DNA of 43,732 bases from Burkholderiaceae bacterium (lineage in GTDB: Bacteria; Pseudomonadota; Gammaproteobacteria; Burkholderiales; Burkholderiaceae_E). The position numbers were made by a program, and so were the translations under genes. Location: the NCBI GenBank assembly GCA_019635275.1, contig JAHBZV010000026.1, positions 1-43,732 on the forward strand. The letters are read 5' to 3'. Below, piece after piece: positions 9,697 through 18,754 of the stretch (position 1 is the stretch's first letter; every line of letters begins with the position of its first letter). The notes beneath the pieces were generated by a model, which ran no database searches, had not been told where the DNA came from, and saw nothing but the letters and a program-made list of their open reading frames with translations.

Positions 9697-10245
9697 TCAA
9701 TGCGTTGCTGCGGCCGGCTCGCCGGCCTGCTGCCCGGGCAAACCGAACAGATAGTCGTCCGGGATCTCGTCGAGGCGGACCACGCGACCACCCTGCGCCG
9801 CGCGGAACCCCTCGGCCGCGGCCCGTTCGGAGAACGGCACCGCTTCGGGCGCGCCCATGCCGCCGCGCGCCTGGCTCTCGATCACGAACCAGGCCCGCCT
9901 GGCGTCGACCCAGGCGCCGCGATCGGGCTGCTGCCAGTGCGCGGACCGGCCCATGTCGTTGACGTAGACCGCGACGATGTCGCGCGGCTCGTCCGGCGCA
10001 CGCAGGAACGCGATCGTGTCGCGCACCGACGAGAACCAGATCGGCTCGCTGCGACCGGCCAGGTACAGCTGGCCCTTCGGACCCTCGTGCTCGGCGAGGC
10101 GCATGCCGCAGTAGTAGCCGGTGGCCTCGGCCAGCACCTCGGAGGGCGACGGCCGGGATGGCTCCGCGGAACGTCGGTCGCAGCCGGCCGCGGCGGCGAA
10201 CGCCACGGCGACGACTGCGACCCGCATCGCGCGCCACGCGTTCAC
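9697..10245 (-). CDS. nosL: Copper-binding lipoprotein NosL
   Basis: Predicted 182 residues. The signal ends in a lipobox AAGC with Cys22, so an outer or periplasm-facing lipoprotein is expected. YYCGMRLAEHEGPKGQLYL is the hallmark NosL segment with copper-ligand candidates Cys and Met. The family delivers Cu(I) to NosZ for CuZ/CuA assembly together with NosDFY. GTG 10245 overlaps the nosY stop (GTGA), like the other junctions in this cluster; an in-frame ATG at 10227 would also leave a short signal (MRVAVVAVAFAAAAGC), so the start is uncertain. Confidence 0.92.
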   Translation of the reverse strand: MNAWRAMRVAVVAVAFAAAAGCDRRSAEPSRPSPSEVLAEATGYYCGMRLAEHEGPKGQLYLAGRSEPIWFSSVRDTIAFLRAPDEPRDIVAVYVNDMGRSAHWQQPDRGAWVDARRAWFVIESQARGGMGAPEAVPFSERAAAEGFRAAQGGRVVRLDEIPDDYLFGLPGQQAGEPAAATH

Positions 10246-11066
10246 AGCGGCCGCCTGCCGAACGCGACGATCGCGAGCGCCATCGGCACCACGATCCAGG
10301 CGGCGAGCACCGCCAGGAACACCGGTGCCGGAAACGCCGCCGGATCGCCGGGGCCGGCCATCCCGCTGTAGACCGACACCGCGTCGCTGGCGGTCATGTT
10401 GAACAGCCGGTAGACGTCGGCTGGGTTGAACAGCAACAGCGCGTCGAGCACCGTCGCGTTGACGATGCGGCCCTGGTCGGCGACGAGCACGCCGAGCAGC
10501 GCGGTGTCGTAGATCAGCACGAAGAACAGCCAGAGGCCGACCGCGATCCCGGCGGCGGTCGCCCGCTCGTGCACCAGCGTGCTGGCCAGGCAGCCCAGCG
10601 ACACGAACGAGGCGCCGAGCATGATCGACGTGAGCACCATCGCCGCGTAGGCCGACCAGGCGTGCGGCCCGACCCCGGCCTTCAGGCCGAGGGCGGCCGC
10701 GGCAGCGCCATAGCCGATCACCGTCGCCGCGGCGAGGATCGCAGCCTGCCCGAGGCACTTGCCGACCACCACCTGCCAGCGCGCCACCGGATACGACAAC
10801 AGCAGCATCAGCGTGCCGCGCTCCTGCTCTCCGACGATCGCGTCGAACGACAGCAGCAGAGCGATCAGCGGCACCAGGAAAATGGTGAGGCTCGCGAGGC
10901 TCACGACGGTGACGGCGAGCGGATCGGTCTTCACGGTGCCGGTGGGCGCGCTGCCGAGCAGCACCAGCGACAGCGCGAGCGCGGCCATCAGCACGGTGGT
11001 CGCGAGCACCCAGCGGTTGCGCATGCCGACGCGGATCTCCTGCGCGGCGATCACGAGCGCGTTCAC
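10242..11066 (-). CDS. nosY: ABC transporter permease NosY
   Basis: Predicted 274-residue inner-membrane protein with about six hydrophobic helices, the ABC-2 type layout. FDAIVGEQERGTLMLLLSYPV is the conserved cytoplasmic coupling segment of NosY. It forms the membrane part of the NosDFY complex, which acts in CuZ maturation of NosZ. The GTG start overlaps the nosF stop (GTGA), and its own stop overlaps the nosL start in the same way, so the genes are tightly coupled. Confidence 0.93.
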   Translation of the reverse strand: MNALVIAAQEIRVGMRNRWVLATTVLMAALALSLVLLGSAPTGTVKTDPLAVTVVSLASLTIFLVPLIALLLSFDAIVGEQERGTLMLLLSYPVARWQVVVGKCLGQAAILAAATVIGYGAAAAALGLKAGVGPHAWSAYAAMVLTSIMLGASFVSLGCLASTLVHERATAAGIAVGLWLFFVLIYDTALLGVLVADQGRIVNATVLDALLLFNPADVYRLFNMTASDAVSVYSGMAGPGDPAAFPAPVFLAVLAAWIVVPMALAIVAFGRRPL

Positions 11067-11986
11067 GCCGGCTCTCCCGCGGCGCCGACGAGGCGGTCAT
11101 AGAGCTCCTGCAGGCCGGGGGCGGCGGTCTCGACGTCTTCCACCAGTTCGCCGGCCTGCGCCAGCGCGCGCAGCGCCGGCATCTTCGCGGCGGCCGCGAC
11201 CTCCAGCGTCAGCGACGCGTCGCCGCGTTCCGCGCAGCGCACGCCGTCGGGAAGTCCGGCGAGCACCTGGCCGGTCGCGGACGGCCGCAACCGCACGCGG
11301 ATGCGCGCCTCGGCCGCCGCGCCGCGGCGCAATTCGGCGAGCGTGCCGGCGGCCAGCAGGCGTCCGCGGTGCATGATCGCGGCGCGGTCGACGCGGTCCT
11401 GCACCTCGGCCAGCGCGTGCGTGGACACCAGCACGGTGGCGCCGCCGGCCCGAAGCGCGTCGATCGTCCGGTAGACGTCGCTGCGCGAAGCCGGGTCGAG
11501 CCCGCTGGTCGGTTCGTCGAACAGCAACAGGCGCGGCGCGCCGATCAGCGCCTGGGCGATGCCGAGGCGTTGCCGCATGCCCTTCGAGTATGTCGCCACG
11601 CGCCGGTTCGCCGCGTGCGCGATGCCGACCCGCTCGAGCAGCGCAGCGTTGTCGCGGCACGACTCGCCCTTGAGCCGCGCGTGAAAGGCCATCAGCTCGC
11701 GACCGGTCATGGCGCCATGGAACGCGACGCTCTCGGGAAGGAATCCGATCGTGCGTCGGGCCTCGGCCCCGCGGCTGCCCGCGGGGTCGACGCCGGAAAT
11801 CTGCACGCTGCCCGTGGTCGGCCGGATCAGCCCGAGCAGCAGCTTGACCAGCGTGGTCTTGCCCGCGCCGTTGTGACCGACCAGCGCGGTCACCTGCCCC
11901 GCCTCGAGCCCGAGCGACACATCCTCGACCGCGGTCACGCCGCGATAACGCTTCGTGACCGAGTTCCACTGCGCGACGATCGTCAT
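11063..11986 (-). CDS. nosF: ABC transporter ATP-binding protein NosF
   Basis: Predicted 307-residue cytoplasmic ATPase. Walker A is GHNGAGKTT (37-45), the signature is YSKGMRQRLGIAQAL, Walker B is LLLFDEPTSGLDP, and the switch histidine is in VSTHAL. It powers NosDFY, the nitrous oxide reductase maturation complex, with NosY as the permease. ATG 11986 overlaps the nosD stop by 4 bases (ATGA). The C-terminal part (about 225-307) is the less conserved accessory domain usual for this subgroup. Confidence 0.94.
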   Translation of the reverse strand: MTIVAQWNSVTKRYRGVTAVEDVSLGLEAGQVTALVGHNGAGKTTLVKLLLGLIRPTTGSVQISGVDPAGSRGAEARRTIGFLPESVAFHGAMTGRELMAFHARLKGESCRDNAALLERVGIAHAANRRVATYSKGMRQRLGIAQALIGAPRLLLFDEPTSGLDPASRSDVYRTIDALRAGGATVLVSTHALAEVQDRVDRAAIMHRGRLLAAGTLAELRRGAAAEARIRVRLRPSATGQVLAGLPDGVRCAERGDASLTLEVAAAAKMPALRALAQAGELVEDVETAAPGLQELYDRLVGAAGEPA

Positions 11987-13326
11987 GGCGAGGCGGGCGG
12001 CGGCACCGCCACCGGGCGCATCAGCGGCGCACTGTCGACGACGCCGCCCGGATAGAGCGCCGGAAAGCGCGCCTGCGCCCAGCGCACCATCTGGACGGCC
12101 GGGCTGTTGACCAGCGCCTTGGCCGCCGGAAGCGTCCAGAGGATCGCGTCCATCACGTCGTTCGGTCGGTACGGGCGGTCGGCGATGCCGTCGCCGTCGA
12201 GGTCGAAGGCCGGGTTGTCGCTCCAGTAGTTGCCGCGCCCCTCGTGCGCCCAGTCGAGGAAGCGCGTGCCGACGTACTTCACCTGGTTGCGGTTGCCGAC
12301 GAAGGCGTTGCCGGTCATCGTGTTGTGCTCGGAGCCCGCGGTGAAGTGGATGCCGATCGGGCAGCCTTCGAACCAGTTGTCCTTCAGCAGGTTGCCGTTC
12401 GCGGCGTAGACGAACACGCATTTCTCGCGGCCGCGGCGCACGACGTTGCCGATCACTTGCGAGCGGTTGGTGGAATTGAGCATCAGGCCGTGGTCGCGGT
12501 CGTCTTCGGAGACGTTGCCGCGAATCTCGAGCCGGTCGGAATACATGATCGCCCAGCCGACGTGATTGCGCCGCGAACGGTTTCCGACGATGCGGCTGTC
12601 GTTCGTGTACATGTAGTGGATCGCGAAGCGCAGGTCCTCGAAGGTGTTGTTCGCGAACAGGTTGTGCGAGCTCGTCTTCACGAAGATGCCGTCTCGCCCG
12701 CGGCTGATCGCGTTGCCGATCACCTGCGCACCGGGCGCGTTCCAGATCGACACGCCGTTGCCGGCCTCCGACAGACGCAGGTCGCGCCGCCCCACGATCA
12801 GGTTGTCCTCGATCACCGAACCGGCCGCGCCGTGGACGTAGACGCCGAACAGGTTGTCGACCAGGCGATTCGCGCGGATGCGCGCGCGCCCGGCGGTCTG
12901 CTCGAGCAGGATCGCCGAGTCCATCGCCGGTACGTCGAGCCCCGAGCCGGTGATCTCCAGGCCCTCGATGCGCACGTCGGGCGCGGTGACGACCACGACG
13001 CTGCCGGCGCCCGGGCCGGCGAGCACCGCGCCGGGCTCGCCCAGCAGCGTCAGCGGCCGGTCGATGCGCAGCGGGCCGGCGTGCCGGCCCGGCGCCAGCC
13101 GCACGGTGGCGCCGGGAGGCAGCGCATCGAGCAGCGGCTGGATCGGCTCGCCGGGCGCGACCACGCGCTCGCCGGGCGCCACGGTGCGCTCACCGGGCGT
13201 CACGGCCCGCTCACCGGACGCCACGACCGGCCCGCGGGCCGCCGGCGCCGCCGCCACAGCCGGCGCTGAAGGAACCGCGCAAGCGGCCGCGAGCACGGCT
13301 GCAGCCGTGACGCCTCTCAGCGCCAT
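11983..13326 (-). CDS. nosD: NosD, periplasmic beta-helix copper/sulfur assembly protein
   Basis: Predicted 447 residues. A signal peptide (about 1-26) is followed by an unusual tandem heptad GERAVTP/GERTVAP/GERVVAP (38-58). Then comes a right-handed beta-helix of the NosD/CASH type, rich in N-x-(F/L) turns such as NLFGVYVHG, NTFEDLRFAIHYMYTND, and HGLMLNSTN, ending in YWSDNPAFDLDGDGIADRPY. NosD works with NosFY in CuZ assembly on NosZ. It starts 3 bases after the nosZ stop and overlaps nosF. The heptad is encoded by about 21-base DNA repeats (13141-13230) and may vary in number between strains. Confidence 0.95.
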   Translation of the reverse strand: MALRGVTAAAVLAAACAVPSAPAVAAAPAARGPVVASGERAVTPGERTVAPGERVVAPGEPIQPLLDALPPGATVRLAPGRHAGPLRIDRPLTLLGEPGAVLAGPGAGSVVVVTAPDVRIEGLEITGSGLDVPAMDSAILLEQTAGRARIRANRLVDNLFGVYVHGAAGSVIEDNLIVGRRDLRLSEAGNGVSIWNAPGAQVIGNAISRGRDGIFVKTSSHNLFANNTFEDLRFAIHYMYTNDSRIVGNRSRRNHVGWAIMYSDRLEIRGNVSEDDRDHGLMLNSTNRSQVIGNVVRRGREKCVFVYAANGNLLKDNWFEGCPIGIHFTAGSEHNTMTGNAFVGNRNQVKYVGTRFLDWAHEGRGNYWSDNPAFDLDGDGIADRPYRPNDVMDAILWTLPAAKALVNSPAVQMVRWAQARFPALYPGGVVDSAPLMRPVAVPPPASP

Positions 13327-13329
13327 GCG

Positions 13330-15330
13330 TCAGCGCCGGCGCGGTTCGACCAGCATGCGCCCCTTCATTTCCATGTGCAGCGCGTGGCAGAACCACTGGC
13401 AGTAGTACCAGAACACGCCGGGCCGGTCGGCCTTGAAGGTGACCGACGAGGTGGCCTGCGGGCCGATCTCCATCGCGATCCCGTAGTTGACGATCGTGAA
13501 TCCGTGGGTGAGGTCCTGGACCTGGTCGCGATTGGTGACGTAGACGGTGACCTCGTCGCCCTCCTTCACGGTGAAGTCGGTCATGCTGAAGGTGGGCGCG
13601 ATCGAGAACATGTAGACGCGCACCTTGTGGCCGTCGCGGATGACCTTCGAGTCGGTGTCGAGGTCGATGCCATCGGCCTTGGCCTGGCGCCGCGCATCCT
13701 CCCACATCGGGTCGTCGCGCTTCCAGATGTTGATCGGATTGACCTTCGAGCGGTGCACGATGGTGGCGTCGTGCGGCTCGGCGAAGCTCGGCGAGTCGTG
13801 GACGAGCACCATCCTGTCGCCCGAGATGTCGATCAGCTGGTCGCATTCGGGCTTCAGCGGGCCGACGTTCAGGAACCGGTCCTTGGAGAACTTGTTCAGC
13901 GAGATCAGCCACTTGCCGTCGGCCTCTTTCGTCTGCCCCATCGACGTGTGGTTGTGGCCGGGCTGGTAGTGGACGTCGAGCTTCTGGATGATCGGGTCGA
14001 CGTCCTTGCCGTTGAACTTCTCGATCGCCTTGGCGATCGACCACTTGCAGATCTGGCTGTCGATGAACAACGTCGTGTAGGCATTGCCGCGCCCGTCGAA
14101 TGCGGTGTGCAGCGGACCCAGGCCGAGTTCGGGTTCGGCGACGACGGTGTCGCGCGGCTTGATCTTGTCGTCGAACAGGTCGTCGAAGCGCCGAACGTCG
14201 AACACGGTGCAGGTCGGCGACAACTTGCCGTTGGCGACCACGTGGATGCCGTCGGGCGCGGTGTTGATCCCGTGCGGGCTGTTCGGCACCGGAATGTACC
14301 GCGTGAACGGCGAACCCTTCCTGCCGTCGAGCACCGGCACGCCGCCGATCCGCTTGAACTCGCCCTTGGCGACCGCCTCCTCGATGCGCTTGAGGTTGAA
14401 CACCGTGACCCAGTCCTGCTCGGCCGCCGTGCTCTCGGCCAGCGTCACGCCCTCCTCGGAGTTGTAGCTGGTGGCGAACGCATACTTGCCCTGGTAGTCG
14501 CAGTCGACGTTGTCGAGGTTGCCGTTCACGATGACCTGCCAGGCCACCTTCATCGTCTCGCCGTCGACCGCAGTGAACATGTAGCGGTATTCCTTCGGGT
14601 CGGCAACGTGGCGGCCGTCGTTGGGAATGGGCACCCCGTCCTCGCCATTGCAGAACACGTAGCCGGTCTTCGGATACTTCTGCACGCGCAGCCCGTGCAC
14701 CGTGTGCTGATTGGGCAGCTCGATGATCTTGTCGCACTTCATCACGTCGCAGCGAACCCGGGCCACGCGCGTGTTCGCCTTGTCGTTCATGAACAGGTAG
14801 CGACCGTCGTAGGTGCCGTCGGTGAACGACATGTGCGGGTGGTGCAGGTCGCCGTTCAGGAAGGTGCCGCCGCGCGACGCGAGGTACTTGCGCGTCTCGG
14901 GCGTCAGGCCCTCGGTGAGGATCTTCAGGCTCTCGTTGGTCTGGCCCCAGCCGGTGGCGCTGCATCGGTTGAACACCGGCACGCGCATCAGCTCGCGCAT
15001 CGACGGAAGCCCGACGATGCGCAGCTCGCCGCACTGGCCGCTGGAGAAGAAGACGTAGTACTCGTCGAGTTCGCCCGGCCCGACGTGCGTCTTCGCGATC
15101 GCCGCGGCCGTGGAGGATGCAGGCGTCGGTGCCGGCGCCGGTGCCGCCGTGCCCGCAGCGGGAGCGGCCGGCGGCGCGGCCGCCGTTTCCGGCTTCGGCG
15201 CGGGCGCCTTCTCGCCGCAGCTGCTCAGCAGTCCGGCGCCCGCCGCGAGCGCGACGGCCTTCGCGCTGCCGCCGAGCATCGCGCGGCGATCCGGGTCGGG
15301 CAATCCGTTGCGGTTCTTCTCTTCAGCCAT
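13330..15330 (-). CDS. nosZ: Nitrous-oxide reductase, clade I (Tat-exported)
   Basis: Predicted 666 residues. The enzyme reduces N2O to N2 in the periplasm. The N-terminus has a Tat motif (DRRAMLG, 14-20), a hydrophobic stretch, then LSSC (35-38), which fits a lipobox, and an Ala/Pro-rich linker (about 42-78). The N-terminal propeller keeps the clade I segment [16 protein letters not shown] and further histidines of the CuZ site. The C-terminal cupredoxin domain has the CuA motif [20 protein letters not shown] at 15337-15344 (minus strand) supports ATG 15330. It lies 70 bases downstream of nosR. The Tat signal places it in clade I rather than the Sec-dependent clade II. Confidence 0.98.
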   Translation of the reverse strand: MAEEKNRNGLPDPDRRAMLGGSAKAVALAAGAGLLSSCGEKAPAPKPETAAAPPAAPAAGTAAPAPAPTPASSTAAAIAKTHVGPGELDEYYVFFSSGQCGELRIVGLPSMRELMRVPVFNRCSATGWGQTNESLKILTEGLTPETRKYLASRGGTFLNGDLHHPHMSFTDGTYDGRYLFMNDKANTRVARVRCDVMKCDKIIELPNQHTVHGLRVQKYPKTGYVFCNGEDGVPIPNDGRHVADPKEYRYMFTAVDGETMKVAWQVIVNGNLDNVDCDYQGKYAFATSYNSEEGVTLAESTAAEQDWVTVFNLKRIEEAVAKGEFKRIGGVPVLDGRKGSPFTRYIPVPNSPHGINTAPDGIHVVANGKLSPTCTVFDVRRFDDLFDDKIKPRDTVVAEPELGLGPLHTAFDGRGNAYTTLFIDSQICKWSIAKAIEKFNGKDVDPIIQKLDVHYQPGHNHTSMGQTKEADGKWLISLNKFSKDRFLNVGPLKPECDQLIDISGDRMVLVHDSPSFAEPHDATIVHRSKVNPINIWKRDDPMWEDARRQAKADGIDLDTDSKVIRDGHKVRVYMFSIAPTFSMTDFTVKEGDEVTVYVTNRDQVQDLTHGFTIVNYGIAMEIGPQATSSVTFKADRPGVFWYYCQWFCHALHMEMKGRMLVEPRRR

Positions 15331-15400
15331 TTCTCGACCTCCCCTGTCGATTGGAGCGCGCGCAGCGCGCCCGGGACTCGGACATCGCGAAGATGCCCGT
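15331..15400 (-). other. nosR-nosZ spacer with a small GC hairpin
   Basis: The 70-base gap contains a short dyad GCGCGC-GCA-GCGCGC region at 15356-15370, followed on the minus strand by the nosZ ribosome site GGGGAGGT. There is no T-run, so termination is unlikely; the hairpin could affect nosZ mRNA ends. I see no convincing second FNR-type box here. Confidence 0.4.
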
Positions 15401-17701
15401 TCAAACGGTCGGGCCAGCGGTTGCCGACCCGCTGCCGGCCCGGGCGAGCGCCGTCGCCGCCATGGCCGCCCGCTTCTCGCGCTTGAGCCGGCGCTGCACG
15501 CGCACCGGACACTTGTAGTCGTGCCGGTAGAGCACCTGGCAATGCAGGCACGAGATGCATTCGTTCGGGTTGATGTGACCCTCCGGGTGGATCGCCTCGA
15601 CCGGGCACTCGTTGAAGCAGCGCATGCACGGATTGCCGCACTCGCGATAGCGCTTGAGCCAGTCGAACATGCGCATGCGTCCGGGAATGGCCAGCGCGGC
15701 GCCCAGCGGACACAGGTAGCGGCAGAAGAAGCGCTCGACGAACAGGCCCGCGGCCAGCAGCGCGAACGCGAACGCGACGAACCACCACTGGCGCACGAAG
15801 TGCAGCACGATCGCAGTCTTGAACGGCTCGACCTCGGCGAGCCACTCGGCCCAGGCCAGCGAACCCAGCGAGACGCCGAACAGGCCCAGGAAGACGATGT
15901 ACTTGACCGGCCACAGGCGTTCGTGGACCGCCCAGGGGATCTTCAGCTGCGGCACCTTCAGCAGCCTGGCCGCGCGGTTGGACAATTCCTGCAGGGCGCC
16001 GAACGGGCACAGCCAGCCGCAGAACGGGCCGCGGCCCCAGAACAGCAGCGCCGCGGCCACCGAGCACCACAGCACGAAGATCAGCGGGTCGACCAGGAAC
16101 TGCGACCATTCGAAGCCCGAGCGCAACGCGTTGGCAAACGTGAGCACGTTGACCACCGACAGCTGCGCCTGCGCGACCCAGCCGAGCCAGAACAGCGTCG
16201 CCACCAGGTAGGCGAGGCGCACACGGTCGAACAGTCGCTCGCGCGCGACCAGCACGTCCTGGAAGAAGAAGATCAGCGTGAGCACGGCCAGCATGACGCC
16301 CAACGTCGCCAGCGCTGCGACCTTGCTGCGCCAGATGCGCACCCACAGCGGCTCCGCAGGTTCGGCGGGGAACTCCGCCGCGGCTTGCGGCGACGCGGCC
16401 GCAGTCGCGCCCTGTGCCGTCGCACCGGCGACCGCAGGTGCCGCGGTGGGGCCTGTCGAAGGCGCCGTGGCGGGGGCTGTCGCAGGCGCCGGCGCGACCG
16501 GTGCCGGCGCCGTCTTCGTGTAACGCTCGGGCAGGCGGTAATCGAGCCCGAACGACACGAAGGCCTTGTCGAGCGCGCCCACCGGGCGCTGAACGAGCAG
16601 TTGAAGGCGCCACGGCGCCGCCGGATCGAATTCGGCCCCCGGCGGGATGACGAAGACACCGATCTCCTTCAGAGTCGGCGCGCCGGCTGCGACGAGGTCG
16701 CCGACGCGCCGATGCAGGTAATCGTGAAAGCGGATCGTCTCGGCGCCCTGCAACAGTTCGATGCGATCGAAGATGCCGCCGCGCACGTAGCCCGAGCCCT
16801 TGAACGAATACACACCGTCGCCGGCGATCAGGATCGCCTGCTGGCCTGGCGCGAGCATGCGCGCGACGCTCGCGTATTCGTCGCCGCCGAGCAGGCTGCG
16901 TCCGATGGCCGGCTGCGAGACGAGCGCCGTGTACAGGTCGATGAACGGCTCGCCGGCGGCGCCGGGTTCGGGTCGTGCAGCTGCGGCCTTGTTGCCCGAA
17001 TCGACGAAGGCCTTGTTCACCTCGCCGATCGTGAGGCGCAGGTGGCGAACCGCGCCCTCGCGCAACAGCGCGGGCCAGTCGGCGATCGTGCCCGCCGCCG
17101 GGTCGATCACGCGCGCCGCCGCCTGCGCGCCGGCCGCGGCGCCGCCGAGATGCAGCGCGCGCGCCACCCGGACCGCCGAGCGCACGACGCTGTCGCCCAT
17201 CACCAGCACGGTGACGGTGGCGCCGCTGACGATGTCGGCCTGCGGCGGCCCACGTCCCTCGGCGGCCGCGCGAAGCGGGTTGTAGCCGACGAAATGCGCG
17301 AGGTACGCGACGACCCGCTTCTCCGGAATGCCGATCAGCACGATCGGCTCGCTGTGTGCGACCAGTTTCGCCCCGACGATCGTGCCGTCGAGGCCGAGGC
17401 CCACGACGATGTGGATCGGCTTGCCCGAGTAGCCGATCGCATCGACCTGCTGCGAGTTCAGGTACGCATAGCCGACCAGCGTGCCGCCGCGATAGGCCGG
17501 TGCCACGGCGGGATCGGGCTGTACCGGACCGAACCGGTCGGCGCCAGGCACGACGTCGGACGCCGCGAGCCCGGCGAGGAATTGCCCCAGGTTCGCCGCG
17601 GCGGGCGGTGCCGCCGCGGCGGTCGATCCGAACATCGCGGCGACCACGAGGATCCGCGCGACAATGGCCAGGCACACCGCGCGGGGGCCGGAGACGGACA
17701 A
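15401..17701 (-). CDS. nosR: NosR, membrane flavo-iron-sulfur protein required for N2O respiration
   Basis: Predicted 766 residues. After a signal (about 9-32) comes a periplasmic FMN-binding domain with the covalent-flavin site SGAT (159-162, Thr162), the substrate of NosX. A long Ala/Pro/Thr-rich linker (about 385-440) precedes the membrane domain with [12 protein letters not shown] and [10 protein letters not shown]. The C-terminal cytoplasmic ferredoxin part has [13 protein letters not shown] and [18 protein letters not shown] for two 4Fe-4S clusters. NosR passes electrons toward NosZ and is needed for its activity. The TTG at 17701 fits the predicted promoter and GGGAA just upstream; GTG 17677 is an alternative. 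Confidence 0.95.
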   Translation of the reverse strand: MSVSGPRAVCLAIVARILVVAAMFGSTAAAAPPAAANLGQFLAGLAASDVVPGADRFGPVQPDPAVAPAYRGGTLVGYAYLNSQQVDAIGYSGKPIHIVVGLGLDGTIVGAKLVAHSEPIVLIGIPEKRVVAYLAHFVGYNPLRAAAEGRGPPQADIVSGATVTVLVMGDSVVRSAVRVARALHLGGAAAGAQAAARVIDPAAGTIADWPALLREGAVRHLRLTIGEVNKAFVDSGNKAAAARPEPGAAGEPFIDLYTALVSQPAIGRSLLGGDEYASVARMLAPGQQAILIAGDGVYSFKGSGYVRGGIFDRIELLQGAETIRFHDYLHRRVGDLVAAGAPTLKEIGVFVIPPGAEFDPAAPWRLQLLVQRPVGALDKAFVSFGLDYRLPERYTKTAPAPVAPAPATAPATAPSTGPTAAPAVAGATAQGATAAASPQAAAEFPAEPAEPLWVRIWRSKVAALATLGVMLAVLTLIFFFQDVLVARERLFDRVRLAYLVATLFWLGWVAQAQLSVVNVLTFANALRSGFEWSQFLVDPLIFVLWCSVAAALLFWGRGPFCGWLCPFGALQELSNRAARLLKVPQLKIPWAVHERLWPVKYIVFLGLFGVSLGSLAWAEWLAEVEPFKTAIVLHFVRQWWFVAFAFALLAAGLFVERFFCRYLCPLGAALAIPGRMRMFDWLKRYRECGNPCMRCFNECPVEAIHPEGHINPNECISCLHCQVLYRHDYKCPVRVQRRLKREKRAAMAATALARAGSGSATAGPTV

Positions 17702-17733
17702 TTCGGGTTCCCGTGAATTCTCTCAATCATGCG

Positions 17734-17739
17734 ATTATT
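17734..17739 (-). promoter_or_regulatory. Predicted -10 element of the nosR promoter
   Basis: On the minus strand the hexamer reads AATAAT (5 of 6 to TATAAT). Its centre is 31 bases from the centre of the FNR-type box at 17761-17774, close to the 32 expected for a class II activated promoter with the box at -41.5. The start of transcription would be near 17727, leaving about 26 bases before the TTG start of nosR. Confidence 0.55.
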
Positions 17740-17760
17740 GCATCAGCCCGCACGGGCGGC

Positions 17761-17774
17761 TTGTTCACGGTCAA
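17761..17774. promoter_or_regulatory. FNR/NNR(DNR)-type anaerobic regulator box
   Basis: TTGTTCACGGTCAA matches the TTGAY-N4-RTCAA dyad of FNR/CRP-superfamily regulators in both TTG and CAA halves, with the correct 4-base centre. It lies in the 100-base space between the divergent nosR and ferritin-like genes. Its spacing to the predicted nosR -10 fits activation. For the plus-strand gene it lies only 27 bases before the ATG, over the likely core promoter, so repression or no effect is more likely there. FNR, NNR/DNR or a related NO sensor could bind; sequence alone cannot separate them. Confidence 0.65.
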
Positions 17775-17801
17775 GATGCCCCACGTCACGGAGGCCCGAC
17801 C

Positions 17802-18725
17802 ATGCGCGCTTCGCTGTTGATGCGCGACCCCGAGATCCAGTCGGTGAGCATGGCGCTGCTGGTCGGCATTGCCAGCGCGATCGAGCGCGAATCGCTCAAG
17901 CGCTATGCAACGCTCGCCGACACGATGGAGCGTCGCGGTGAGGCCGCCACCGCGGCCGCATTCCGGGTCATGCTCGAGGAGGAACGCCACCACGTCGATG
18001 AAGTCGCGCGATGGGCGGCAGGCCTGGGTGAACAGGTTCCCGAGCCGGGCAGGTTCGACTGGAAATTGCCGGCCGAGTTGTCGAGCTCCTGGGACGAGAT
18101 CGCCGGCAGCGCGCTGCTCACCCCGTACCGTGCGTTCGCGATCGCAGTCGACAACGAGAAGCGCGCGTTCGCGCTCTACAGCTACCTGGCCGCCCGCGCG
18201 ACCGATCCGCGCGTCAGGGCACAGGCCGAGCGACTGGGCATCGAGGAGCTGCGCCACGCGGCGGTCATGCGTCGCTGGCGCCGCGAAGCCTGGCATCGCG
18301 AGCGGCGCGCCGCGCGCGAGGAACCGCAGCCCGCCGCGGCCGCAGTCGCCTCGGCCGACGCGCTGCACGCGCTGCTGGCGACGCGCGAAGCGGCGATCGC
18401 GCAGGCTCACCGCACGATCGCCGCCCGTCTTCGCGAGATCGGCGACGACGAAAGCGCCGTCCTTCTCGAAACGCTGCTCGAAAGGCCTTCACGTCCGGCT
18501 GCGAGCGCCGCCGGCCCGCCGGCGCCGGTTCCCGACACCGACGACCCGGTGCATCTGCTCGTCGCTGCGCAAAAGCCGCTGGAGACCCTGAGCGAGGAAC
18601 TCGAGGCGGTGATGGGTGCAGCGACGGGCCCGTTGTTCGAGCAGTCGGAGGCAGCGCTCGTCAACGTGGTCACGCGCCTGGCGCGGATCGCGCTGCGGAC
18701 GGCGCACGCCTTGCAGGCAAGCTAG
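17802..18725 (+). CDS. Ferritin-like/rubrerythrin-type diiron protein divergent to nosR
   Basis: Predicted 307 residues. The first 170 form a four-helix ferritin-like domain with two half-sites: E28/E30 and Y35 with EEERHH (59-64), then E119 in VDNEKRAFALY and EELRH (148-152). This is the usual E...ExxH, E...ExxH diiron ligand layout of rubrerythrins. There is no rubredoxin CxxC domain and no signal peptide. Residues 171-307 form a Pro/Ala-rich and helical extension of unknown role. ACGGAGG at 17788-17794 supports ATG 17802. Peroxide, O2 or NO protection of the anaerobic machinery is an inference from the fold and the neighbourhood. Confidence 0.82.
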   Translation: MRASLLMRDPEIQSVSMALLVGIASAIERESLKRYATLADTMERRGEAATAAAFRVMLEEERHHVDEVARWAAGLGEQVPEPGRFDWKLPAELSSSWDEIAGSALLTPYRAFAIAVDNEKRAFALYSYLAARATDPRVRAQAERLGIEELRHAAVMRRWRREAWHRERRAAREEPQPAAAAVASADALHALLATREAAIAQAHRTIAARLREIGDDESAVLLETLLERPSRPAASAAGPPAPVPDTDDPVHLLVAAQKPLETLSEELEAVMGAATGPLFEQSEAALVNVVTRLARIALRTAHALQAS

Positions 18726-18754
18726 CGCTCGTCCGCGCGCGAGTCGCGGGCAGG

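Noticed and set aside
13375-15486. 703-codon plus-strand frame over nosZ
   Set aside because: Antisense to a well-supported NosZ; composition is Val/Asp/Arg-rich with no motif.
15110-17716. 868-codon plus-strand frame over nosR
   Set aside because: Antisense to NosR with all iron-sulfur motifs; Arg/Asp/Gln-rich shadow.
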